Position numbers and translations under genes: made by a program. From positions 1 to 64,000 of the forward strand of contig NZ_JANYGQ010000005.1 in NCBI RefSeq assembly GCF_025359345.1: DNA of 64,000 nt. The letters run 5' to 3'. Below, in pieces: positions 32,992 through 41,684 of the stretch (its first letter is position 1; every line of letters starts with the position of its first letter). The notes beneath the pieces are model-generated. The model had not been told where the DNA came from. It made no database searches and saw only the letters and a list, made by a program, of their open reading frames with translations. The DNA is from Mucilaginibacter sp. Lineage in GTDB: Bacteria > Bacteroidota > Bacteroidia > Sphingobacteriales > Sphingobacteriaceae.

Positions 32992-34317
32992 TTACGGCAA
33001 TTTATCCAATGCCACATCCGGCGCTTTGCCACCGTTTGGCCTTACTAACTCTATCCCGCGTTTGGTATAAGTGTTAAAAAATCCGCAGTTTTTAAGGTAG
33101 AATGCGCCCCCATCAGTACCACCCGCGTAGTCCATACGATACCCCTTCATTGCTGTGGCATCATTTGTAAAGTGGGCTTTGTTTATTTCGGTCCAATGGC
33201 CGTTGTTATCGGCAATCCACTGGTTGTTAAATAATACATGACGGGTTGTTATGCCATTTTCAGGTTCAAAATTTTCCAAAAACGAATGCAGTCCTTTTAA
33301 ATAAGTATTTGTTTGCGGGCGGCTAAAGCTTGCTATTAATTGCCATTTGCCAAGCTCGGGTGCAAAAAACCAGGTGGTGTAAGTAGTATGGTTGTTGCCG
33401 GTAGGTTTGGCATGTACCAGGAATTTATAGGTATTGCCTGCCTTCCAGTTGTACAGCATATAGCTTTGCCCGCCCGAGCCTTCGTTACCAAACTCGCCAG
33501 TGTGCACATTAGGGCCCTTTTTTAGCATCACTATCTTCTGGCTGTCGGGTATAGCTTGGGGGTTGTCCGTATTAAAAGGGCTCCAAACCGAGAACAGGAT
33601 ATGTCTTTCAGTCGGTGAATTTACCTGCATGCCAAAATAGCCAACATTAAAACCATCTGCCATAAAGTATGAGCCCAACACGTCGTTCCCAACCGGCACG
33701 GTTACTTCGTTATAAAACCATTCGATGTTAGTATTTGGCAACTCATACGCCAAATGCACCGATGGCCCCCTTCGCCCCCAATGGAAAAAATTACCCTCGT
33801 TATTTGGCACATAAGCGGTTCTGCCATTGATGGCGGTGCCTCCCAGTTTTATACTGCTAACATCAGCATAAGTCTTGCCCGTTTTGCTGACGGCTTTTAT
33901 GTCAATTGCAATGTAGCCAGTGTCGGCAGCACTCCATTCGCCAACATAATAGTCTTTAGCTACAGATCCCGATACGGTTATGTTTTTTGTTGATTTTAAT
34001 GCAGAAACCGCTATAACGCTTTTACCATCGGGTACTTTTAAATTCAGCCAAAGTTTAAATTTGCCTTTAACATTTGCCCGAAAATATGCGGTAAACTTTA
34101 CGCTACTGCTTGTCCAGTCCACAATGCCATCGTTGGTAATGGTGCCGCCTATGGTATCTTTGGCCACGCGCCAGGCATTGCCGCCCAGGGGGATAGTTAT
34201 AGAACTGTCAGAACTTTTAGCCGCAAATGGGGCTTGACGCGCTATTTTAGTAAAGCTCATCGCCAAACAGGTTACTGTAATTAACGCTGCACCAATTATA
34301 AATTTATTTAGTTTCAT
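32992..34317 (-). CDS. Secreted DUF3472 protein
   Basis: A 441-residue exported protein (signal F-I-I-G-A-A-L-I-T-V-T-C-L-A-M). Residues about 45-165 form a DUF5077-like beta domain. The rest is the DUF3472 domain: R-G-P-S-V-H-L-A-Y, G-S-Y-F-M-A-D-G-F-N-V-G-Y-F-G-M-Q-V-N, then F-S-V-W-S-P-F-N-T. DUF3472 proteins occur in polysaccharide-utilisation settings and resemble lectins or carbohydrate-binding proteins. Its ATG follows the stop of the GH123_N-like gene by 4 bp, so the pair is one operon. Confidence 0.85.
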   Translation of the reverse strand: MKLNKFIIGAALITVTCLAMSFTKIARQAPFAAKSSDSSITIPLGGNAWRVAKDTIGGTITNDGIVDWTSSSVKFTAYFRANVKGKFKLWLNLKVPDGKSVIAVSALKSTKNITVSGSVAKDYYVGEWSAADTGYIAIDIKAVSKTGKTYADVSSIKLGGTAINGRTAYVPNNEGNFFHWGRRGPSVHLAYELPNTNIEWFYNEVTVPVGNDVLGSYFMADGFNVGYFGMQVNSPTERHILFSVWSPFNTDNPQAIPDSQKIVMLKKGPNVHTGEFGNEGSGGQSYMLYNWKAGNTYKFLVHAKPTGNNHTTYTTWFFAPELGKWQLIASFSRPQTNTYLKGLHSFLENFEPENGITTRHVLFNNQWIADNNGHWTEINKAHFTNDATAMKGYRMDYAGGTDGGAFYLKNCGFFNTYTKRGIELVRPNGGKAPDVALDKLP

Positions 34318-34321
34318 TATT

Positions 34322-37321
34322 TTATTTTTTGTCGCTGATTATCAATAACCAGCCTTTACCCTTTTCAACCTTTATCTCCTGCCCGTCCTTAAACTTAGCA
34401 CCTTGCTGAAAATTCTTGACTTCCGGCGCGGTAATGGTAGTGTGTGCCGGGTTTAGGCCCAATGCTTTCCAATCTATTTTAAGTTTGATATTAGCGTCAT
34501 CGGCAGCCCAGCTTGCTATAGACACCAGTACCTTTCCCGGCTTTTTGTAAATAGTTGCCAGCACCTCAGGATTGTTGGTTTTTACAGGATTGGTTTCTAC
34601 CCAATAGCCAACCATTTTTGTGCCCTTCATACCAAAGTTGTCCCAAACTTTCCATATTGGGCGCGGGTCGGCGTTGTCGCTCCATGGCATGCGGTTGGTC
34701 ATGCCGTAAATCATACCGCGCCACGGGTTGCCGCCACCCTGTAACATTTCGCCCATCAGTCCAAATGGTATGCCCGACACTTCGGTTAAAAAGAAATCAG
34801 GGGTATTTTTCTCGTAATCAAAATACTCACCAAACCAAAGCCTGTTTAAGTATGGAAAATGCTCGAGGTACAAATTACCGCTATTATTAAAGCCGTCGCT
34901 TTTGTTATATTGGTTAGCCGAGTGCAAGTCGATAATACCGGGGTGGCCATCTTTGGTAAGCACACGTTTGATACGCTTCATGGTAATACGGTCAAACGCC
35001 ACGTCATCCAGGTAAATACCATCTATGCCAACGTTTTGTACAAGCCAATTCATCCCCTCTACATAATAGTTGTGCCAGCGGCTCATACCGCTGTTTATCA
35101 GGGCGGCATCTTTATATTCGGGTACATACCAGGCAGCAATGTAATCATCGGCCACGTGCTCCTGCAGCCATGAATAACCGCCGCCTTTGCCTGGCGAATA
35201 AATCTCGTGCCCCAGGCTGCGCATCGGGAAGGTTTCGTAAGCGCTGTTTGACAATTCGCGCACGGTGTTATATATCTTCACCTTCAAACCCAGCTGATGT
35301 GCCGAATCGATATAGCTTTTCATTTGATGCCACCTGATGAATGGATAGTTGATATAGGGGTTTATGGGCGTGCCGTGGTGAATATTTACCACCGTGGCGC
35401 CGGTTTGCTTAATGCTATCCAAATTGCTGTATTTGTGATAAAACCGGGTCGACCATTGAAAATCGGTATTAATTGGATGGAAAGGGGTTATCAGCAAAGT
35501 AAAGTTATAATACTGCACATCGCCTTTTTTCATGCTGCGGGCACCGCTGTAGTTGTTAACCAAAACCTGGTTGTCCTTTTCGCTAATGTTAATACCACCT
35601 TTGTTATCATTACCCCATGATGTCGGTAACAATAAAGGTTTTTGCAGGTAAAAGTTGGTATTTAAAGGCCGTACGTAATTTTCATCACGCAACGAATATT
35701 GCAAGCCGGCATTTACATCGCCAATCCAGGCGCCGTCCTGGTTTTTGTGGGCAACATCCCATTTCCACTCATAGCTGCCGGGCCTTTTCTCACCTTTTAA
35801 GTTGAGACCCATCATATATTTGGCGGCATCCTTATTAAAAGGTATTTCCATGCGGATATCTTTCAAATCCACATCCTTCAACGCGGTTACCTTAACTGTG
35901 TATGCTGCAAAACCATCAAATTCAATCGAGCCGTTTACATCCATCTGTAAATCAGCCGACGTATTAGTAGCTGTCCATTTAACTGTTCCGGGTTGGGTTT
36001 CAGTAAACTTCAAGCCTTTAGCCTGCCATGCTTCCACCCCGGATTCATTTTCAGCAATTAATTTTATCGGTTGATTGAGCACCTCTTTTGCCTTTGCCGA
36101 AAACGAAGTCATTTCGGGCGTAAAAAAGGTTTGTATGCTTTTGGGGAATCCTGTTTTATCTAACGTAACCTTACGGCCAAGCAGCGCAACGCTGTTGTCT
36201 TTCACCACCAGGGGTGTGTATGGTTTTATGATATCGTTTTGTTGGGCGAGGGTGGAGTTTAACCAGGCTAAGCGGGTTTCTTTCCATGGTTCATTAATGC
36301 CGCCGTTAACCGCCGCGGTTGCTTTCACCTTAATCCGAATACCAATTTTGGTTGTCTCGGCATTTTTGGCAGATACAGTTGCTGTTCCTTCATAAGTACC
36401 TGCTACAACGGTTGATGGAATATTTACCAAACACCACATCGCCTGCACTTCGCCTTTGGCTACATCAACCAGTTTGCTAAACGGTTTTGCTTTGTAGTCC
36501 GTTCCGCTGTTATTAATGCACGACATCACTTTTGATGAAATAACCTGGCCTGTTTTACTTTTCAAATCCGAAAACGAAACATTGATGCCATTTAAATCTT
36601 TTGATGTTGGATAAATTCCTAATTGATATGAATAATTTTCGCCGCGCTTTGCATCGCCGTCAAAAACACTTTGCGCACCATTAATTATCCAGCGCTGCGG
36701 CAAATCGTGTTTCATTTTTATAATATTCAACCTGTCTTCCGGGAACACCAAATAAGTTTTGCCCGCATTTTGCTGAACCAGGTTTTTTACTTCGGTATCC
36801 GTTGCTATTACTTCCATTGGGTAGAAGCTGTTCATAGCATTTACGGATTGAATGCAATCTACTTTAGCGCCCTCAACATCCTTGCTGCCTTCAATCGACT
36901 GCACCCAATCATTCGCCCCGGTTTGGGCGGCTTTTAAATATTTCACATTGGGATAGTTCGATTTCCTATCGACGTGATAAGGCATATAGTATACAAAATA
37001 CTTTTTGTCGCCTGTATTGGGCTCAAAATAAAGCATACAAGCCTCGCGGGATATCGCGGCTACGGATACGTTCATTACCCGTTTGTTGGTGACCGAATCT
37101 ACCACGAACAGTTGCTTCAATTCCGGGTGATAGTCGTTACGGCGCCATGCTATCACCGCTTTGGCAATGTGGGTATTTGCGTTCTGCAGGGTTAATACAA
37201 CCCGGTGATTACCCAGCGAGTCGGCATCCCAATCGTTATTTTTTGTAACGTATTTGATTTGCTGCGCGATAGAGACCTGGCAAATGAGCGTAAAAATGGC
37301 TAAGTAAAAGTATTTATTCAT
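34322..37321 (-). CDS. Secreted GH123_N/DUF6067-type glycoside hydrolase domain protein
   Basis: A 999-residue exported protein (signal F-Y-L-A-I-F-T-L-I-C-Q-V-S-I-A-Q). The N-terminal third is beta-sandwich-like. The C-terminal half contains a TIM-barrel region with H-H-G-T-P-I-N-P-Y, V-G-I-D-G-I-Y-L-D-D-V-A-F-D and L-W-F-G-E-Y-F-D-Y, consistent with the glycoside-hydrolase-like DUF6067/GH123_N proteins. D-G-I-Y-L-D-D is the most likely active-site strand. Substrate unknown. It is first in a two-gene operon with DUF3472. Confidence 0.75.
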   Translation of the reverse strand: MNKYFYLAIFTLICQVSIAQQIKYVTKNNDWDADSLGNHRVVLTLQNANTHIAKAVIAWRRNDYHPELKQLFVVDSVTNKRVMNVSVAAISREACMLYFEPNTGDKKYFVYYMPYHVDRKSNYPNVKYLKAAQTGANDWVQSIEGSKDVEGAKVDCIQSVNAMNSFYPMEVIATDTEVKNLVQQNAGKTYLVFPEDRLNIIKMKHDLPQRWIINGAQSVFDGDAKRGENYSYQLGIYPTSKDLNGINVSFSDLKSKTGQVISSKVMSCINNSGTDYKAKPFSKLVDVAKGEVQAMWCLVNIPSTVVAGTYEGTATVSAKNAETTKIGIRIKVKATAAVNGGINEPWKETRLAWLNSTLAQQNDIIKPYTPLVVKDNSVALLGRKVTLDKTGFPKSIQTFFTPEMTSFSAKAKEVLNQPIKLIAENESGVEAWQAKGLKFTETQPGTVKWTATNTSADLQMDVNGSIEFDGFAAYTVKVTALKDVDLKDIRMEIPFNKDAAKYMMGLNLKGEKRPGSYEWKWDVAHKNQDGAWIGDVNAGLQYSLRDENYVRPLNTNFYLQKPLLLPTSWGNDNKGGINISEKDNQVLVNNYSGARSMKKGDVQYYNFTLLITPFHPINTDFQWSTRFYHKYSNLDSIKQTGATVVNIHHGTPINPYINYPFIRWHQMKSYIDSAHQLGLKVKIYNTVRELSNSAYETFPMRSLGHEIYSPGKGGGYSWLQEHVADDYIAAWYVPEYKDAALINSGMSRWHNYYVEGMNWLVQNVGIDGIYLDDVAFDRITMKRIKRVLTKDGHPGIIDLHSANQYNKSDGFNNSGNLYLEHFPYLNRLWFGEYFDYEKNTPDFFLTEVSGIPFGLMGEMLQGGGNPWRGMIYGMTNRMPWSDNADPRPIWKVWDNFGMKGTKMVGYWVETNPVKTNNPEVLATIYKKPGKVLVSIASWAADDANIKLKIDWKALGLNPAHTTITAPEVKNFQQGAKFKDGQEIKVEKGKGWLLIISDKK

Positions 37322-37724
37322 TATAGCGTTTATAAGGGAACGCTAAATTAAGAAATACTTTACCTGTTAAACGTATGCTGCGCAATCGTTTGCGCTAAGA
37401 TTTACGAGGATATCGCTTCCAATGTCTTGTAGCCCTCGATTAAAATCCAGCGCTACAACATGGGGCGAAGTTAAGTGAGGTGAGCTTCGTCGCCTTACCG
37501 GAAAAGCGTTCCATTTTTGCCAACGGAACACCCGGAACGCTGTGAAACATGCTCATTATCAGTAGTTTTATAATTTAACATAAATTCTTATATCGAACTC
37601 AAGTTAAAATAAGATGTTGCTTACCCGCTACCCTATTAGCTAAAGAGCCATAGGCCCGGCCAATATTGTAGCGCCGGATTTTAATCCGGCGATGGAAATT
37701 GCAGCGCCGATTTTTAACGAAGAT
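37322..37724. other. 403-bp gap without a gene
   Basis: The gap holds the leader of the leftward GH123_N-like gene and several inverted repeats: TTGTAGC ... GCTACAA (37426-37459), GCGTTCC ... GGAACGC (around 37508-37540), and CGCCGGAT-TTTA-ATCCGGCG (37671-37690). No further open frame looks coding. Confidence 0.6.
37427..37690. repeat. TGTAGCGC-GGATTTTAATC repeat pair
   Basis: TTGTAGCGCCGGATTTTAATCCGGCG at 37666-37690 is mirrored by GATTAAAATCCAGCGCTACAA at 37438-37458, about 210 bp away. Both arms contain the GATTTTAATC core. The right copy alone forms a strong stem (CGCCGGAT/ATCCGGCG). Confidence 0.65.
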
Positions 37725-38672
37725 TTATTTCAGCAAAACCTTGGTAGCCCCATACCCGAATTTCTCTTTCCGGGCATCCATAAAGGTTTGAATTTTTTGA
37801 TGCTTGCCCAATAGTTTATGAATTTCGTGCCTTAAAATACCATTGCCGGCCCCGTGTATAAAAATAATCCCGGGTAATTGATGCACAATGGCCGCATCCA
37901 GCGCTTTATGGAAAACATCAAGTTGCACCTTTAACATTTCTCCGCTATTTAAAAACTGGTAATCATCACGCAGCTTTTCAATATGCAGATCAACTTCAGT
38001 CCTGGGCTTTTCAACTACGGCCTTTTCATCTGCCGATTGAAAAAAACTTTCCTTCAACTTTTGGGCGTCTATCACCATCTCTGGTTCATCCAGCCGGATA
38101 AGCCACCCGGCCTGGTTTAATACAGGGATAGTCTTTTTCGAACCAGAGAAATCTTTCGCCTTAAATTTTTCTGAAATCACAATTGGCGAAGGTGGTTCGG
38201 TATTGTGTTTAGTATGGTACACAATATGAAAAATCAATCGCGGCCAAAGCTGCAAGTCTGCCAGTTGTGCCGAATATATTTTGGTAGCTGTACCAGGTGC
38301 GGCAATTCCTCCAAACTCACCCTTAAAAACAGATTGCTTCTCGGTAGTCAACGATGCCAGTAATTGAAACGAAGTATCATTAATTAAATAAAAATGCACT
38401 ACCGAATTTGCCTTCGCATCAGCAACCACGCCAACATAAACCCCTTTGGCTTTAAACTCGCCGGTTGAGATGGGCTGCTCGTCAGCTTCTGCAGCCTTTT
38501 TACTTCCCGGCGCCTCGTAGCCATGCACGGTAGTCACCTTGCTGGCCAGCACCGGGATTTCAAAATCGTCTTCACCGGTTACCCCTATCATTTGGTCGTC
38601 GATAATGCGGGTTACAAAGCCCTCCATCTTCTCGTCCACAAAACGCACAAAATCGCCTAACTTATATTTCAT
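37725..38672 (-). CDS. DUF2027 protein with C-terminal Smr domain
   Basis: A 315-residue cytoplasmic protein. Residues 1-65 carry the DUF2027 small domain (G-D-F-V-R-F-V-D-E-K-M-E-G-F-V-T-R-I), followed by a beta-sandwich region. The last 85 residues form a Smr domain (E-V-D-L-H-I-E-K-L, then I-F-I-H-G-A-G-N-G-I-L-R and F-G-Y-G-A-T-K-V-L-L-K). Smr domains are nucleases or nucleic-acid binders, as in MutS2, but this architecture without MutS is typical of Bacteroidota and its role is unknown. Upstream lie a repeat element, a terminator-like hairpin and a candidate sRNA. Confidence 0.92.
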   Translation of the reverse strand: MKYKLGDFVRFVDEKMEGFVTRIIDDQMIGVTGEDDFEIPVLASKVTTVHGYEAPGSKKAAEADEQPISTGEFKAKGVYVGVVADAKANSVVHFYLINDTSFQLLASLTTEKQSVFKGEFGGIAAPGTATKIYSAQLADLQLWPRLIFHIVYHTKHNTEPPSPIVISEKFKAKDFSGSKKTIPVLNQAGWLIRLDEPEMVIDAQKLKESFFQSADEKAVVEKPRTEVDLHIEKLRDDYQFLNSGEMLKVQLDVFHKALDAAIVHQLPGIIFIHGAGNGILRHEIHKLLGKHQKIQTFMDARKEKFGYGATKVLLK

Positions 38673-38682
38673 TTTTTTTTAT

Positions 38683-38750
38683 GATTTCACCGATTGAAAT
38701 GATTACACCGATTAAGACAATCATCTTAAATCATTCAAATCGGTGTAATC
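38683..38750. repeat. CACCGATTNNAATGATT inverted repeat element
   Basis: CACCGATTGAAATGATTACACCGATTAAGA on the left faces TCTTAAATCATTCAAATCGGTGTAATC on the right. It is located in the untranslated leader of the DUF2027-Smr gene, between the gene and a terminator-like hairpin. Confidence 0.75.
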
Positions 38751-38756
38751 CCCCAA

Positions 38757-38826
38757 AACAAAAAAACCACCCGCCCAAAGGCAGATGGTTAGAAATTAGT
38801 TATTTAATACCCCTATTAAAATAACT
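38757..38826 (-). ncRNA. Predicted small RNA of about 65-70 nt ending in an intrinsic terminator
   Basis: On the minus strand AACCATCTGCC-TTTG-GGCGGGTGGTT (38765-38790) forms an 11-pair stem with a 4-nt loop, followed by TTTTTTTTG: a strong terminator. Just before it, AGTTATTTTAATA-GGGG-TATTAAATAACT (38798-38826) forms a second long hairpin with one bulge. A promoter-like TTTG-N19-TTAATTTG ends 6 bp before this hairpin. Transcription would therefore begin at about 38826 and stop at about 38757. No coding frame is inside. The alternative is a 5' leader with an attenuator for the DUF2027-Smr gene. Predicted from sequence only. Confidence 0.5.
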
Positions 38827-38831
38827 GGGTG

Positions 38832-38862
38832 CAAATTAAAAAAATATTTATTGCACTGCAAA
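38832..38862 (-). promoter_or_regulatory. Candidate promoter for the small RNA
   Basis: On the minus strand TTTG (38859-38862) lies 19 bp from TTAATTTG (38832-38839). This matches the Bacteroidota TTTG-N19-TAnnTTTG pattern in 11 of 12 fixed positions or better, with only the second base of the -7 box different. Confidence 0.45.
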
Positions 38863-38892
38863 TTTTTTCAGTGTTAAATTTCTTCATTGCTA

Positions 38893-38911
38893 TGTAACTT
38901 TTTATGTTACA
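38893..38911. promoter_or_regulatory. Operator-like palindrome TGTAAC-N7-GTTACA
   Basis: Perfect 6-bp arms separated by 7 bp, about 100 bp before the M1 peptidase start and just upstream of the predicted small-RNA promoter. The size and symmetry suit a dimeric regulator. The binding protein is unknown. Confidence 0.35.
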
Positions 38912-39007
38912 CAAACGTCTTAACGAAAATAAATCTCGCCAAATTGGTGGTTTTGCCACATTATACAACCTTAAATCTGCATACATTACACCCAAATTTT
39001 ACATCAA

Positions 39008-40885
39008 ATGCTTAAATCAATTATCGTAGGCGTTATTTGCGGTTTGGTATTCTACCAGGCGCAGGCGCAAAATCTGTACATCCCGCGCGACGTTCAAGGC
39101 GCGTTTAATAAAGGCACCCGTTCAATGGATGGCAAGCCCGGCAAAAACTACTGGCAAAACCATGCCCGGTACAATATATCCATCACCGCCCTGCCACCCG
39201 ACCGCAACATTAAAGGCATTGAGCAGATAGTTTATTTTAACAACAGCCCGGATACGCTGAAAAGGCTTAACATGAAGCTGATCCTGAATATCCACCGCCC
39301 CGGTGCAGCTCGCTTTTTTGGGGCAAACCCTGATTACCTTACACCGGGTATACAGGTAGATTCAATATTTATAAACGGCACGAAAAAACCCTGGGACAAT
39401 GCAAGGGCATCGCGGACTAACCAAATGGTAGGTTTACCAAAGCCGTTAGCACCGCACGATTCGGTTAAGCTGAATATTACCTGGCATTTCGAGATATCAA
39501 AAGAAAGCGGCCGCGAAGGGATGATTGACTCGACCAGTTATTACCTGGCCTACTATTATCCGCGGGTATCTGTTTATGACGACTACAATGGCTGGGATAC
39601 CCTGGAATTTTTAGATGCGCAGGAGTTTTATAACGACTTTAACGACTATACCCTGAATGTAACCGTGCCTAAAAACTACCTGGTTTGGGCAACCGGCACC
39701 CTGCAAAATGCTAACAAAGTGCTGCAACCCGAATACGCTAAGCGGCTCGAGCAATCGTTCACCAGCGATTCAACAATCCATATTGCGACCAAAGACGATC
39801 TGGCAAAGAAGAATATCACCGCGCAAAACGATGTAAACACCTGGACATGGACAGCAACCAACATCAGTGATATGGCCGTTGGTGTAAGCGACCATTATGA
39901 TTGGGATGCCGCCAGCGTTGGTGTTGATGATAAAACACACCGCCGCGCAAGCATGCAGGCCGCATTTTTAGATAGCGCTGCCGACTTTCATCATTCTGTT
40001 CAAGCAGGCCGCAATTCATTAGGCTGGCTGTCGCACAACTGGCCCGGGGTACCATACCCTTTCCCTAAAATGACGGCCTTCCAGGGTTTTGCCGATATGG
40101 AATACCCAATGATGGTAAATGATAGCCACCAGGATGATATTCATTTTGCAGCGTTTGTACAGGACCACGAGATTGCACACACCTGGTTCCCTTTTTATAT
40201 GGGCATTAATGAAAGCCGCTACTCGTTTATGGATGAAGGCTGGGCAACTACTTTCGAATTATTGATAGGAACAGCGGAGGTCGGTAAAGAAAAAGCAGAA
40301 GCTTTGTATAAACCATTCCGTGTTGAAGGCTGGATAAACGACCCATCGCAGGCTGAAGACTTGCCAATTATTGTGCCTACCAGCGAAGAAAGGGGTGGTT
40401 TCGGTAATAACGCCTACGGCAAACCCTCATTAAGTTATTTTGCATTAAAAGATATGTTGGGCGACGACCTGTTTAAAAAAGCATTACATACTTACATGGA
40501 TAACTGGCATGGCAAACACCCCATCCCATGGGATTATTTTAATTCGATGAACAGCGGTTCGGGTAAAAACCTAAATTGGTTCTTTAATAACTGGTTCTTC
40601 ACCAATTATTATATCGACTTAAATTTACAGAAGGTAACCAAGGTGGGCAATGGCTACGCACTTGCCATACAAAATATAGGCGGGTTTGCAAATCCATTTG
40701 ATGTTAAAGTAACCTACGCCGATGGTTCAACTGAAAACTTCCACCAAACGCCTGCTGTTTGGGAGAAAGACCAGAAGCAAATTACCGTAAACATCAAAAC
40801 AGTTAAAGAAGTAAAATCAGCAGTGCTTGACGGCGGTATATTTATGGATGCTGATACTACCAACAATAAATGGGAAGCGAAGTAA
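39008..40885 (+). CDS. Secreted M1 family metallopeptidase
   Basis: A 625-residue aminopeptidase-like zinc enzyme with a signal peptide (I-I-V-G-V-I-C-G-L-V-F-Y-Q-A-Q-A). The N-terminal beta domain leads to the thermolysin-like core with H-E-I-A-H-T-W near residues 387-393 and the third zinc ligand Glu in the following helix (F-M-D-E-G-W-A-T-T-F-E), an HExxH-18-E spacing. The G-x-M-E-N exopeptidase motif is replaced by a region reading F-A-D-M-E-Y-P-M. It acts in the periplasm or outside. It is followed by a REP element and an intrinsic terminator. Confidence 0.93.
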   Translation: MLKSIIVGVICGLVFYQAQAQNLYIPRDVQGAFNKGTRSMDGKPGKNYWQNHARYNISITALPPDRNIKGIEQIVYFNNSPDTLKRLNMKLILNIHRPGAARFFGANPDYLTPGIQVDSIFINGTKKPWDNARASRTNQMVGLPKPLAPHDSVKLNITWHFEISKESGREGMIDSTSYYLAYYYPRVSVYDDYNGWDTLEFLDAQEFYNDFNDYTLNVTVPKNYLVWATGTLQNANKVLQPEYAKRLEQSFTSDSTIHIATKDDLAKKNITAQNDVNTWTWTATNISDMAVGVSDHYDWDAASVGVDDKTHRRASMQAAFLDSAADFHHSVQAGRNSLGWLSHNWPGVPYPFPKMTAFQGFADMEYPMMVNDSHQDDIHFAAFVQDHEIAHTWFPFYMGINESRYSFMDEGWATTFELLIGTAEVGKEKAEALYKPFRVEGWINDPSQAEDLPIIVPTSEERGGFGNNAYGKPSLSYFALKDMLGDDLFKKALHTYMDNWHGKHPIPWDYFNSMNSGSGKNLNWFFNNWFFTNYYIDLNLQKVTKVGNGYALAIQNIGGFANPFDVKVTYADGSTENFHQTPAVWEKDQKQITVNIKTVKEVKSAVLDGGIFMDADTTNNKWEAK

Positions 40886-40894
40886 ATTTCCATT

Positions 40895-41012
40895 GACCAT
40901 TGCGAGGAACAGCCCGTCCCGAACTTGTTTCGGGAAAGCAACCGCGAACTATGCAGAACCGCTCTGTAAAGTTCGCGATTGCCGCGCTCGTTCCTCGCTC
41001 GCAATGACAATA
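40895..41012. repeat. REP-like element, second TCATTGCGAG copy
   Basis: CCATTGCGAGGAAC on the left and GTTCCTCGCTCGCAATGAC on the right are the same terminal word as at 1540-1601. Inside are the stems CCCGTCCCGAAC-TTG-TTTCGGGA and CGCGAACT ... AGTTCGCG. It starts 10 bp after the peptidase stop. Confidence 0.85.
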
Positions 41013-41028
41013 AGGCGTTTAAACGAAG

Positions 41029-41060
41029 AAACCCGGCTTTTGGCCGGGTTCTTTTGTTTT
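41029..41060 (+). terminator. Intrinsic terminator after the M1 peptidase
   Basis: AAACCCGGC-TTTTG-GCCGGGTT followed by CTTTTGTTTT. Strong GC stem with a T-rich tail on the plus strand. Confidence 0.85.
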
Positions 41061-41076
41061 ATATAATCAATTAATA

Positions 41077-41463
41077 TTAAGAATTCTGAACGGAATGGTT
41101 CAAATCATTCGCGCCGTTTTTGGCGTTTGATTTAGCTTCTTCAAATTTGGTTTGCGCCTTATCTTTAAGGTCGTTTGCTTTTGCCTTTGCTGTTTCTACG
41201 GCGGTGTCTTTATAATCAGACACTTTGTCAGCCACCCCTGCAAACCGCGAACGGGCTTTGTCATAAACATCACTGCCGTAGTCTTTAATACCACTGCTTG
41301 CTGTTTGCGCTTTTTCTTTAGCAGCATCAACCAAATCGTTAATATACCCTGCTATATCGTCGCGTGTTTTTTCGCCTTTTTCAGGTGCTAACAATAATCC
41401 TAATGCCGCCCCTGCTGCTGCACCTATTAGTAGCGCTGCTATTACTCTTGTCTGGTCTTTCAT
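41077..41463 (-). CDS. YtxH-domain membrane-anchored stress protein
   Basis: A 128-residue protein. One N-terminal membrane segment (V-I-A-A-L-L-I-G-A-A-A-G-A-A-L-G-L-L-L-A) leads to P-E-K-G, the YtxH signature, then a long Lys/Asp/Ala-rich amphipathic helix typical of late-embryogenesis-abundant or apolipoprotein-like stress proteins (K-A-R-S-R-F-A, E-T-A-K-A-K-A-N-D-L-K). Probably anchored in the inner membrane; it may protect the envelope during stress. A cold-shock gene lies upstream on the same strand, separated by a terminator. Confidence 0.9.
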   Translation of the reverse strand: MKDQTRVIAALLIGAAAGAALGLLLAPEKGEKTRDDIAGYINDLVDAAKEKAQTASSGIKDYGSDVYDKARSRFAGVADKVSDYKDTAVETAKAKANDLKDKAQTKFEEAKSNAKNGANDLNHSVQNS

Positions 41464-41539
41464 AAGTTTTCAATTTAGTTGAATACACTAATACAATAAC
41501 AATGCCACCGTTTTGTTTTGAGTTTTTTAAAAGAATCTT

Positions 41540-41632
41540 CTTCGGGCCTCACCTAATCCTCTCCAAAGGAGAGGACTTAACTTCGCTCTTTTTTAGAACC
41601 AGATCCTTTGGTGAGGGAAGGTTGAGGCCACG
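41540..41632. repeat. GGCCTCACCTAATCCTCTCC inverted repeat element
   Basis: GGGCCTCACCTAATCCTCTCC-AAA-GGAGAGGACTT contains a perfect CCTCTCC/GGAGAGG stem. GGTGAGGGAAGGTTGAGGCC mirrors the outer word about 50 bp away. It fills the gap between csp and YtxH genes. Confidence 0.7.
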
Positions 41633-41660
41633 AAAAAAGGCACCCATAAATGGATGCCTT
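41633..41660 (-). terminator. Intrinsic terminator after the cold-shock gene
   Basis: On the minus strand AAGGCATCCA-TTTA-TGGGTGCCTT followed by TTTT: a 10-pair stem with one mismatch or G-U pair. It ends the csp transcript 25 bp after its stop. Confidence 0.85.
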
Positions 41661-41684
41661 GTACGTTTAATGATTATATTATAA

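Noticed and set aside
1540..41012. CRISPR array
   Set aside because: The repeats seen are inverted or irregularly tandem, with no evenly spaced direct repeats and unique spacers, and there is no cas gene.
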